The notes under the pieces were generated by a model. That model was not told where the DNA came from, searched no databases, and worked only from the letters and a program-made list of their open reading frames with translations. Both the position numbers and the translations under genes were made by a program. 64,000 nt of DNA from Eretmocerus hayati (taxonomy: Eukaryota; Arthropoda; Insecta; Hymenoptera; Aphelinidae), in NCBI GenBank assembly GCA_029851415.1, contig CM056744.1, forward strand, positions 11,291,268 through 11,355,267, written 5' to 3'. Shown piece by piece: positions 24,447 through 35,154 of this stretch (position 1 is its first letter; each line of letters begins with the position of its first letter).

Positions 24447-25545
24447 GTTTCAACTACAATATGTCTAAATACTCGGTGAAAATAGCAAGCACGGGTAAGT
24501 CTTAGAGCAGAAGTAAATATTTGGAAATTGCAATAAGCTTCAATTTGTATCTACTAAAATCTCTATACTATAGAGGGGTGAATCCACATTCATTCATTTA
24601 GATCTATTGAGAATTAGAGCTTAATCGTGGAAATTTTGTGACTTGAGTTGAAAAGTCACAAGGTGGATTTCACTCTACAAAGAATGAAAGTGATGAAATT
24701 GAGTATTTTATTGTCATGAGTTGACCTCTGGAACATATTTGATTGATCTCACCATGCTACTGAAGGTTTCAACTAGAATATCTTGAAATTACCTAGATCA
24801 AATGGCGCACCCGGGTGACTCTTAGAGCAAAAGTAATGAGTGGCCATTGCTATAAGCTCCAATTTTTGTCTGCTGAGATCCCTGTATTTTAGAGGGGTGA
24901 TTTCATATTCACTTTTCTTAATCTATTGAGAATTGGCTTAGTTGTGAAGTTTTTGTGACTTGAAATTGAAAAGTTACTTGGTAAATTCCATTATACAAAG
25001 AATGTAGTGATGAAATTGAGATTCTTTTTGCCATGAGTTGACCTCTGAATCATGTTTAATTGATTTGACCATCCTACTCCAGGTTCCAACTAGAATATCT
25101 TGGAATCACCTGGTGAAAATGGAGCGCCCAAGTGAATTTGAGAGCAAAAGTGAATTAGTGGACATCGCAGTGAGCCCCAATTTGTGTCTGCTGAGATTCC
25201 TAGATTCTACAGGGGTGGAATCATATTCATTTGTTTCAATCTGTTCAAAATTGGCACAGTTGTGGAGCTTTTGTGACTTAGAATTGGGAACTTAGATGGT
25301 AAATTCCATGATACGATGAATTTATTGGTGGAATTCAGAATCTCATTGGTATTTGTGTGCCCTCTGATCAATCTCATCATTCTTTTCAAGGTTTCAACAA
25401 GAATACCTTGAAATATTTGTTCAGAATAGCTCGCTTGAGTGACTTTGAGAGCGAAAGCTGATCTTGGGTATGCCACGAGCTCCTAATTATGTTTATTGAG
25501 ATATTTGTATTCCAGCGGTGTGATTTCATCTTCATTCCAAGGAAT
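24447..25545. repeat. Tandem repeat, about 310-330 bp unit, 3.5 copies
   Basis: Unit starts (GTTTCAACTAGAATATCTTG and variants) lie at 24447, 24776, 25083 and 25391, with periods of 329, 307 and 308 bp. Copies also share AGAGGGGTGATTTCATATTC and CTTTTGTGACTT segments. They are well diverged from one another, so the array is old. No coding frame is conserved across units. Confidence 0.75.
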
Positions 25546-26075
25546 GTCATGAATGTATGTACTCCAATAATATCTTCATAGCTTCTATCTGTATTTACTG
25601 ATTTCTAATTGTTTATTAGTAAATAATTAACTTTGTATCCCAAAGTTTTTGGAACAAGTTGTCTTCGTCGAGTTGCTCCACATGAAATTCTGGAATTATT
25701 TTGAGTCTCAAATAGAGTCAAATTTGAGTGTACAATCTCAATGTATTCTAAAACATGAGTAGTAATACTAACATCATGAATTCTTTTAGGTACGTACAGC
25801 GGTAACATGAATACATGACTTTGGCCAACGAGAGGCACCTAGGTGTCAGAATCAAAACAGATTTGAACAGGTTTTCTCTTTTTGAACTGACAAAATAGCT
25901 CAAGGATGAGTAGAGATGTGCATACGAGTGATTGCTTGGAGAAAAAGTTACCGAGGAAAATATTCCTGCAAGAATCACTTCACTCAAAATGAATACACAT
26001 AGTACAAAAATGTGTACACACACATAGTACAAAAATGTGTTTTCAAGAGTGAAAGTGATATTTCAACAAAAATGC
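25546..26075. other. No gene seen
   Basis: AT-rich sequence. It contains a short direct repeat, CACATAGTACAAAAATGTGT, near 25997-26040. No supported gene. Confidence 0.35.
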
Positions 26076-26389
26076 CACATAAAAATATACTTGAATGCAA
26101 GTATATACAAAATGTGAGCCCCAGCAAAAGTATCACTAGGAGTCACATAAAAAGTATACTTGAATGCAAGTATATACAAAATGTGAGCCCCAGCAGAATT
26201 ATCACTAGATGGCACATAAAAAATATACTTGAATGCAAGTATATACAAAATGTGAGCCCCAGCAGAATTATCACTAGATGTCACATAAAAAATATACTTG
26301 AATGCAAGTATATACAAAATGTGAGCCCCAGCAGAATTATCACTAGATGTCACATAGAAAATATACTTGAAAGTATATACAAAATGTGA
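26076..26389. repeat. 69-bp minisatellite, about 4.6 copies, with internal hairpin
   Basis: Units start CACATAAAAA at 26076, 26144, 26214, 26282 and 26351, a period of 68-70 bp. Each full unit contains the near-palindrome TATACTTGAATGCAAGTATA. A plus-strand frame stays open through the array because 69 is a multiple of three, but it shows no other sign of being coding. Confidence 0.9.
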
Positions 26390-26741
26390 ATGAATGAAAT
26401 CTTTATTTTTCGCATCAGTAATCTCCATCATCAGTATACCTTGCAGATAGCTATTCAGTCATGAGTCCATGTATGCACCAAGAAGCATGGATCCGAGCAT
26501 AGAGATACAGCTATTATATATATATCAGATCGTATTGCGACTGATATGTTGGTTGAATGTCGAATGTCCCCTCCGCCCCTTCCTCATGATACAAATAGGA
26601 AATCTAACCCAACCTCCCTTACTCTTGGCACGGTCCGCTCGGTCGGTAAAAGTCGGTTTTCACATGCCCTTAATTATTATAATATACCCTGTAATGGCGA
26701 GAGGACTCAAGTCCACAGGCCAATTGCGCGAAGAAGAAGGA

Positions 26742-27070
26742 AATATTGTCAATAACAATTTTTAAAAACAAAAAAGAAAGAAACCAATAGTACCAACACG
26801 TGCGGATTATTCTTCTGCAAATTTAGAAAACGGTTTCATCGAGATCGGCGCAAAGTAAAGTCCACAAAGTTGCGAAAACTTTTATTTCGCCTTGTTGAAT
26901 TTTTCCCGCAACTTTGTGGGCCCAATGATTTAACGATCTCGATGGAATTTTTTTTTTAAATTTGCAGAAAAATAATCTGCACGTGGTGGTACTATTAGTT
27001 TCTTTCCTCTTTGTTTTTCAAAATTGTTATTGGCAATACACCAATTTGACTGCTAATAGAGGCACCACCA
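26742..27070. mobile_element. MITE-like inverted-repeat element, copy 2
   Basis: It has the same structure as the element at 7690-7975 and is more complete. The outer arms (AATATTGTCAATAACAATTT and its complement near 27025-27045) enclose AAAGAAACCAATAGTACCA and ACGTGCGGATTATT with complements. The centre has an inverted GTTGCGAAAA/TTTTCCCGCAAC pair. Confidence 0.75.
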
Positions 27071-27330
27071 TCGCTTCTCAAAAAATATAGAGCACTCTTA
27101 AGCCATTTTCTCAACAACCCTAGCTTACTTCAGAATTTTTCAGCGTCTCAAAAGAAATCTTTGAGAGTTTACAAAAAAGCGTACTCAACTTGCCCCCATC
27201 GTTTGGTCAGATGTTATTTTCCGCTTTCTAATCTGGACAGTTCAGACTTCCAACTATCTTTCGGTCGATATAATATCATGAAAAAATTCCAATGTTTCAC
27301 ATCGGCGGATAAAAGATAAGAAAAAACTGC

Positions 27331-27396
27331 GAGGACACCGTGGTCAGAGTGGTCGAATTTTGCGCAAACGGTCTAGGTTCGATTCCCTTTGCCGAT
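27331..27396 (+). other. tRNA-like pol III promoter (possible SINE head)
   Basis: TGGTCAGAGTGG at 27341-27352 fits an A box and GGTTCGATTCC at 27376-27386 is an exact B box, at tRNA-like spacing. A full cloverleaf with matching acceptor stem was not convincing, so this is more likely a tRNA-derived SINE head or decayed tRNA than a functional tRNA. No poly(A) or tandem tail was confirmed. Confidence 0.45.
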
Positions 27397-28198
27397 AAAA
27401 TCAGGAACCCATTTCGGAACTCATCTTCAGATTCTTCAAAAGTACTCTCCTTCGTTATTATCAGTTTCGGAACTCACTATGGAATGTTACTAATTCCCAC
27501 ATCCACCTACCTCTAAGTTTTATACACTGGGCATACCTATTAACGTGTCTTTATTAGCTAACTTTCGATTCCAAACGATTGAATAATCTTATTTATCGGC
27601 TTTAGCCAGTAACATTGTCAGCAAATTTTACTGATTCATGTCATGGATTGAGTTGAATTACTTCAACTCGATCTATGCACCTTTGAGCCTCGTATAGTTG
27701 CGAGGTTAACTCGGAGGTTTTCGATGGAAAGTGTAAGGGTGAGAGGATTTTAAATTTTATTTTGAGTTAAGGGAGTAAGTATTCTAATTAAGGGGGAGAA
27801 CTTCATCGTATCAATTGAGTAAGATATTAGTTCAACTTCCGATCCCGGTATAAGCTTCTATAAACACCTCAGTATTTTATAGTAGTATCCCAAGAATCTT
27901 GTGTATTCAACCATATGAAAACACCGTAAAATTGGTAATTTGGATGAGTTACCTTCTCTTTTGATCAAACTGAATATGAATTACAGGGTATGTGATGTAG
28001 AATATGAATAAATATGCGTCATCGTATAAAAAAATATGTTTGTCTATCTATTGATGGGATATCAGCAAGGCCAAGCATCGAACGCTTAAATAATACAATT
28101 AGACCATCAATGGGAGTCATAGCATCAGACTGCACATGCTTCGATGAGCTGTGACGTGTAAATTTTATTGGCTTTTTGAGTAGGAACGTTGAACCGTC

Positions 28199-28652
28199 AT
28201 GAATTCAATATTATTCTTGTTCTCTTGGAGTTTCCTTATCATAGGTGAGTGGATTTCACAATAATTTTGGCATTTTGGCACGTTTAATTAAGAGCCTGTA
28301 AATCATTTTTTGACACACTGTGCGAGAAAGTAACTTTTCCCCACTGTTTTTCCACTTTCTCTCACAGTTTGTCAAAGAATAGTATTCGATACACGGGTGT
28401 AAAACTTATTTTTCGCATCCTCGTGTTGATTCCGACCTTTGCCTACGGCTCAGGCCGAAAACCCAACATTCGGACGCGAAAAAAAAATTTTTCCAGCCTT
28501 GTATAGAAATGTACTATTCTCATTCCTCCAATCTGTCGCAATACTTGAATTTCATAATATCACCATGACGTACACTCTACTTGTTTTATGCGAAAATACC
28601 GATATATTGTGTATTTTCAATCTGACACGCACCTCTAACAAGGAAAAGTCAG

Positions 28653-28718
<66 letters not shown>

Positions 28719-31700
28719 ATGGGTTCGTTTGAAACTTTGATAATCGTGTTCTTTTGGCACCAAGAGATAATATTCATAGCCCCATATTTGATTGCTCAAT
28801 CGTTACCGAGCTTGCAACATATGAAATTAGCATTGCCCGTATAAGCCCACATCAAAATTTGACATATCTGGATTAGGGTGTCCGCTATCTTCCAATATTT
28901 TAATATAGACTTTTTCACCCCCTAAAAAAGCTCTTCATAATCACAAATGAATGTGAAAACTTCTAACGTAAGTAACGAAAATTTTTCAAAACCCCTGTAG
29001 AGCCATTGTTGGCAAGATAATTTTTGAACCAAATTTTTTCATCAATTATTGGTCTCTCCTGCGCATGGGCGCCATCAAATGCCTCAGATAGTATTATCCA
29101 TCGATAGTCAACAAATTTATCCGAAGATCGCCTGATGAATTTAATGTGGTGTACTACTATTATAGAGCTGTTACTGGTGTTGGGAAGTATGAGAGCTGAA
29201 GATGTCAAATCCGTGAGCTCAGATCTGGCAGATGACCGCTGTTTGACTCACAGATTTGTTACCTTTGACTCTTTCATTTCTAAAAATCAGGCACAAATCC
29301 ATAGCTATGATGCATCAAATCAACACCCTCCGGTGGGTTATCCTGATGGGAATTTCATTAGTTATCGATTGAAAATACTTCCAGAGGCTTCTACTATGCG
29401 CATGTATGGAAGAGGCTAATAACTGTGGAAAATTATTGTAGAAAAAGACCGTGGAAGGAAACCATGAAAAATTACTGTACAAGTGGGGTGGGGGGAGGGG
29501 GAGGGTTAGAAATCTTTTCTGACTAAGTCTTGAAATTTTCACCTTCATTCTTAGCCATGAAAAGGCCCTCTAAGGAATTAAGAAGTCTTTGAAATAAATA
29601 TTGGGAAGTAACGGACACTCTATTTCAAGCATATTGCATCCAAGTATGCAATGTGGTACTTTGAATATCACCTTTTTCAAGCACAAAGGTAATGACTCCC
29701 AAAGTCTCAGGCGAATTTATGACCCACAGATCATGACTTCTTTTGGTACGAGACATTCTGCTTCGAAAAAGAGCAGCTAAAAAACTTTATAAAATCTCAA
29801 CTAACACTTTTTGAACTTGAATCGTCTTCTCGTATGAGTTATATTCCAGTTGTACACAATGGACTCTGGATCTGAAACAAATGATTTCTTTTATCGCAGA
29901 TATTCGAGGAGTTGTAGTTCCCAAGATAGCCAACCCTTTTGCAAGAATAGCAGAGCCCAATGAATTTCCATTCCAAGTATCGATCCAAATCAATTGTCAA
30001 CACGTTTGTGGGGGCTCTCTCATAAGTATAAAACATGTCCTCACAGCTGCTCACTGTATTGATAGATTCATCCAGGATCCGAATTTACTCAGAAAGCAAA
30101 GTTTGACCGTAGAAGTAGGATCCCGAGAAATTGGCAAAGGAATCACTCATGATATTGAGAGAATCTCTCATGTGAATACTTGGAGGGGAACGAGTGAGCA
30201 GAGACCAGATTTACCTTCAATTCCGTCCTTAGTTCCACCTCAGCCGGGTTATCTAGTCCCAAATGACATAGCAGTTATAACCGTAGGTGATTTTCATCCT
30301 AATGATTGGCACTTGATTTTGATACATTTTGATTGTGACTGTAATTATTTTATAGCTCATGCATCCAATCCAAGAAAGCAAATGGGTTAAACCAATTGGA
30401 ATTTATATGGGAGGACCACTGATTGGTCAACGCTTGACAGTGATCGGTTTTGGTAGTCTACAGTCGGACACATCGACATCGCCTTACTTGAAAGTGGAGG
30501 ATATACAAATTATTTCACATGAAAAATGCATGGAACGTTGGTTTCCGCATATTGTTTTGGAATCCCAGATCTGCGCCAATTTGGAATTTTTCCGAGGTAT
30601 TTGCAATGTAAGTAATTCCAAATATAGTCTTCCGCAAAAGAGCTCTCCCATATATTTAACTTGAATAGTTTTCCCGATATTCTTTGTTAATCGGACTGGG
30701 ACAAAAAAAATACTCAGTTCTAGTTTGAATAATGTTCCATTGACAAAAGAAACCTTGCGGTGCCTTGCCGAGAGTATTGATGTTATTGCATATCGGAGTT
30801 ATTTTTCATATCAAATCACAAAAAATTCTTGAACCCAGGCAAGAAGTCTCAACTGGTTTTGCGAGTTCCTTGTTTGTACATCATTTTTTTCAAAGGCGGG
30901 TTGATCTGAATGTTACGTGGGCTATTTACGAAATTATTCGTAATTTCATGTTTCATATCGTCTTCAAAGCTGATTCAAACATTAAAATTTATACATATGA
31001 TATCTAATTTTTTGAAATATCTGCAAGATAATATTGGCTAGTCGAATTGAATTTCAAAAATTGCAGGATTGAAACTCATACCAACCACTCAGTTCCGTGT
31101 GTGTTTACCATAGCATGCTACTCAGATAGTTACCCGAAATAAAGTAATTTAGAACCAGACTTATAAGGAGAGGTCTAACCTTGCAGGTCCTGGATTCGTC
31201 CCAAACTTTGGGAATCATCTCATTTTGGTGAAGAATGAAAGTATCCCAAAGGGTTCCATCCCACGGGCCTCTTTTCCTAAGATATATGGAGATTAGCATT
31301 GGCAATATATCTATACACGCGACTTTTTATTTCATTTGACTTACCTAACATTAATGCTAATCTCCACAGCTATATCTCACGATAGGAAGCCCATGGGATG
31401 GAATCACTCTTTTAGTTACCTCTATTTCTCACCAAAAGAAGATGATTCCCAAAATTTGATACGAATGCAGGAGCCACAAGGTTGGTCCTCTCCTTGTTAG
31501 TCTGATACACACTGTCAAGAAAATATTGCCGACAGGAGAATGTACTTTCCATCAGTCTAACCTAAATAGGTCGAGTTCAAACGTGATTTATAAGCTTCTT
31601 GCAATGAAAAAATATATCCTCACTCCGCTTGCGAGCCCTTTTCGGGTAGTAGAGAACATTTTTATCTCGCTTAGCTCGGCAGACAAACTGCCCCAGTCTG

Positions 31701-32502
31701 ACCCTTGGGCCCGAAATAAGCCAGAGCGTTCGACACGAGAATGTATTTATATGATCCCTAACATGCTTTCAAAAGTTGGGAGATTACATCTTCACTACAT
31801 TAGTTTCATCACTTGCAGGGCGACAGTGGCGGTCCACTATTCTTCAAAACACCAGAAAAATATTTTCTAGTAGGTATAGTTTCAGCTGGAGATAAGAATT
31901 GTGGAGCAGGGGAGAAACCTGATCTTTTTACAAAGGCGTCATCCTTCGTGGAATACATCGGAAATGAGATGGCTTACGGTTCTCCAAGGTGGGGAACATT
32001 TGGTGCCAAAGCTATAAATCTGCATGCACGAAATGGTGGATCTCCCAGCTCAAGAAATTCAAAATGTAAACCAGGATCGGGTGCAATCCCGGTTCCAGAA
32101 TCTCGATTACTTGTACCTGAGTTAGTTGGTCCATCAATCTCTCGACCACCAAGACATAATATTCCCCCATTAAATACTAATCATTTTCCTTTCCAACATC
32201 ATGTCGGTTATCTGCCTCCGCCACCGGTCGTCTATCATCCTGAACCGTCCAGGATCCATGAAAATGTATACTCTAACGAGCATCCTCAAGTACTACCCAT
32301 CACTGATAACCTTTCTCCACCATTTGGTGGTCATCCTGTTTTACCGACCAGTGAATTTTTGAATTCTCCACCCCAAAATCTCATTCCTGCATTTTGGCCA
32401 AATCAGTATTCATTAAGTAATCCATACGAACATGGTTTTCCAAGTAGATCACTTCAATTAGAATTACCAAATCAGCCACAAAATATTTGGCAAGTCAAAT
32501 GA
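28199..32502 (+). CDS. Secreted chymotrypsin-fold (S1A) serine protease with Pro-rich tail
   Basis: Four exons join in phase to 454 aa: 28199-28244, 29900-30282, 30356-30607 and 31819-32502. Exon 1 encodes a short hydrophobic leader (MNSILFLFSWSFLII); its donor (G|GTGAGT) fits the next acceptor in phase, but its assignment is inference. Exon 2 has PK-IANP at the position of the usual R-IVGG activation site, then NEFPFQVSI, CGGSLIS, LTAAHC (catalytic His) and NDIAVIT (catalytic Asp). Exon 3 reads LMHPIQESKW and IGFGSLQ. Exon 4 begins GDSGGPLF (catalytic Ser). The residues before it (G-I-C-N) give Gly at chymotrypsin position 189, so trypsin-like Arg/Lys specificity is not expected. After the protease fold (about residue 290) a tail of about 160 residues is rich in Pro, Ser, His and Asn. 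Substrate unknown. The third intron contains a MITE. Confidence 0.87.
28656..28717. repeat. (GT)n microsatellite
   Basis: About 31 uninterrupted GT dinucleotides in the first intron of the serine protease gene. Confidence 0.97.
31150..31505. mobile_element. Palindromic MITE in the protease's third intron
   Basis: Arms meet near 31330. The left arm has TAAGGAGAGGTCTAACCTTG, GGGAATCATCTCATTTTGGT and GGAGATTAGCATTGGCAATA; the right arm carries the complements (ending CCTCTCCTTGTTAG). It belongs to the same broad family as 10550-10885. Confidence 0.7.
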
Positions 32503-32569
32503 AATTATTTAGATTGTTAAAGAAGATTACTTACAGATGTATTAGATGCTCCATCAAGATTATACTTGT

Positions 32570-32575
32570 AATAAA
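32570..32575 (+). terminator. Polyadenylation signal AATAAA of the serine protease
   Basis: AATAAA lies 68 bp after the stop codon at 32500-32502, a typical distance for a compact 3' UTR. Confidence 0.55.
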
Positions 32576-32685
32576 ATTGTTCATTTTCGATGTTAACTCA
32601 GTACACCAAAGAAGGTATCGATTCATACAACCAGATATATTTATCATTATTTATTCTCAAGATAGAGGCATTCTGATAGATCAGC

Positions 32686-33113
32686 CTACCCTAGTAAAAA
32701 TAAGTGCCTCATGATCATATATGAACACATTCCCAGCCGAACTGTGGTCATCTATGACCATCTATGACCTCAGAAAATATTATGGTCTCCATGGTTAGTC
32801 ATAGGTACACAAAACCAACTCGTAAATGGCCGTAGGGTATCGTAATCAAGTGGTTGTACATGACATTTTCGATATCGGATGGAGGCCTAGCAGTCGGACC
32901 CCCAAGCGTGCTTATTTCGAAGCTTCGGATTGAGAATTATTTCGAGTTGGCAATGAAGTGCTACATTTTCCACACGAATTCCTAGGATCAAGTATGGAGA
33001 CCAATGACGACCTATGACTCCGGCTTCATGGTCATAGGCGGTCATGTATGGCCACATTCCAATCGGGAACATGTTCATATATGATCTTGAGGCACTTGGT
33101 TTTACTAGGGTAG
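32686..33113. mobile_element. MITE, 428 bp, with CTACCCTAGTAAAA termini
   Basis: Left end CTACCCTAGTAAAAATAAGT (32686) and right end, ending TTTTACTAGGGTAG (33113), are inverted copies. The similarity continues through a GTGCCTC segment and ATGATCATATATGAACA. TCATCTATGACC/GGTCATAGG motifs repeat inside. No ORF of interest. Confidence 0.8.
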
Positions 33114-33409
33114 ATGCAGTGAATTCAGTTTCCAAGAAATTAAACACTAAGGATCAATCTCGATTAGTTTCTTCTCATTTGTGCATTTTTAACTTCTTTT
33201 TTTTTTGGGATTACTCTGTGCTTGCAAACATAAATTTTCCTGTAGGTTTTGAACCACTTAAGCCGTCGAGAAAGAGACTTAAAAAGTTTTCCTTTGATGC
33301 CGGACAAAAACCACACCCCGCTCTCAGAACCTTATCCACGACCTTATCAACCGGAGATTGATGTATGTGCAACTTTTGGAGGATCGCTAACAAAAGAATG
33401 ATGCTTGTA

Positions 33410-33917
33410 AATGACGAATCGGTTGCAGCTTTTCTCTCAACTATGGGTCGGAGCCAAATATTAACCACCTGATTGTCTTTTGGCGGCAGGGTTGACATTT
33501 TTCACAGCGAATATGGATGAGATGAATACAGGACCCATGAGGTTGATGGATGGTGGTCCTCTGTCGACACTTTTGGATCGGAAAAACTAGTTTCACCACG
33601 TTTTTTTATCCACAAATAAAAAGAACATCAGTAGCATTCGCACCGAGCCTTTTCAGCGAAAAACTTATGCTAAGCAACGATTTCGAGATCCAGTATCCCG
33701 ATGGATGACCACCCGTCCGGGTCTACCACACCTATATTCGCTGTGGGAAAAATTGTCAAACAGTGGTTAGACTCGGAAGGCTTCCAGTGGTTAAATTTTT
33801 AACAATCTGATTGAATTCAATAACCAACCAGTGATTGAAAGGACAGCCATCTGGTTGACTTCTTAAACAAGAGGTTGCCAATTTGGTGGATAGTCAACCC
33901 GATTTATACAGTGTAGG
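33410..33917. repeat. CAGTGGTTG-type dispersed element, copy 1
   Basis: It shares TTCACAGCGAATATG...GATGAG, ACACTTTTGG and CACGTTTTTTT landmarks and the end TTTATACAGTGTA with 62046-62352. GACATTTTTCACAGCGAATA (33492) is matched inverted near 33725-33755. Several short CAGTGGTTA/G motifs recur inside. Confidence 0.55.
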
Positions 33918-35154
33918 GTGGACTAACTGGTATACAGGGGGATCTCTGGTTCACGGCCGCAAGATCTTGACTAATCTTGCCCCAATTTTTGTGTATATAC
34001 AATTTGGTGGTATCTGGAGGAATTCTGTCGAATAAGACCTCTATTCAGGGACACAGGCCGGAAGGTTAGTATGGCAGGTATATCACTTTTTAACATGGGC
34101 TTAAGCAGATTATGCTCACGGTTTGGCCTGTATCTCTGAATAAGCAGGCTCATTTGACAGAGTAGCTCTGGACTCTCCATACTTTGAGTGGATCCAAACT
34201 GTTAAAGAAGACGTGGGAAATATTGGCAATTTAAATCCTGGTTCTCCCTTTGCAAGTGCAGATTTCGAATCAAATGATACTTTTTATTTTGATATTTCGA
34301 GGCATGATTCAGAGAGTTGTCATAAGTATCTTTCGTTACATTGTGAATATGATGAAAAATCCAGGAAGATTCTGGTGAAGAATCTAATGCCTAATCTGGT
34401 AATATGGGATGAGTTTCGAGGACCCTAGAAACAGACTCATTAACTCTGACTCTAAAGCAACTTATTTTATGGTCATTAAAAATGTCAAATAACTAATTTG
34501 AGACGCAATTTGAACGTTGTAGTGATTTTCTCGCGAAATTGTGCAAAATTTTTTTCTCAGAATTCGTACTTGAGTTCAATGCCATGCCATAGGGTTCCTT
34601 TCAGATAAAATATTCTGAGTAAATTAAATAAGAGATAAATTCCCATTTCGAGGAAAAGCATTCCGAATGTTTCATTTGTAAAAATCAAAAGAAAAAAGAA
34701 TACTCGATGCTCATCGAGATTCTTGAAACAATTTGAGTGCACGGGGAATCAAATGTTTCCACCTCGGTTCATATAATTTTCTGATAATCTTGAGAAGAAT
34801 CTCGATCATGACCCAATTTCATGGATGACCACGGCGTTTCCGTCTGTATAATCGAATTTGTTTCAGGACCTGTACACAAAATTCCATCCACGTAAGATGG
34901 CATTGGGTTTGCGAGGTTTAGAGTACGCAAATAAATCTTTGCAGCACATCAATCAAAATCAGCTCCAGATTCATCTATACAAACCTTTTGCTATACTTGC
35001 AATGACGAACTGGAATGGAATGAACTTGGACCTGTTTGAATATTGTGAAGATCGTATATTTAGTTTTAAGGGTTGATTTTTACCATAGCTGTTTCCAATG
35101 CAGAATATGTCAACAAACTTATTCGCGGATGGCAATCATCGTGATGAGCAGGTT
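33918..35154. other. Intergenic, no gene seen
   Basis: Two short plus-strand ORFs (34213-34428 and 34858-35076) have no family resemblance and no clear splice context. The right part (about 35035-35154) resembles the 3' flank of the SMYD4-like paralogue at 63640-63775 and so belongs to the duplicated gene's flank. Confidence 0.4.

Noticed and set aside
26012..26389. 125-codon ORF with HIKNILECKYIQNVSPS repeats
   Set aside because: A 69-bp minisatellite stays in frame by length alone; no upstream or downstream coding signal.
29135..29419. 94-codon plus-strand ORF starting with a hydrophobic leader
   Set aside because: It lies within the protease's first intron, has no donor that keeps phase with the protease, and no family match.
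33044..33498. Overlapping ORFs of about 100 codons on both strands
   Set aside because: Located across a MITE end and the CAGTGGTTG-type repeat; no domain seen.
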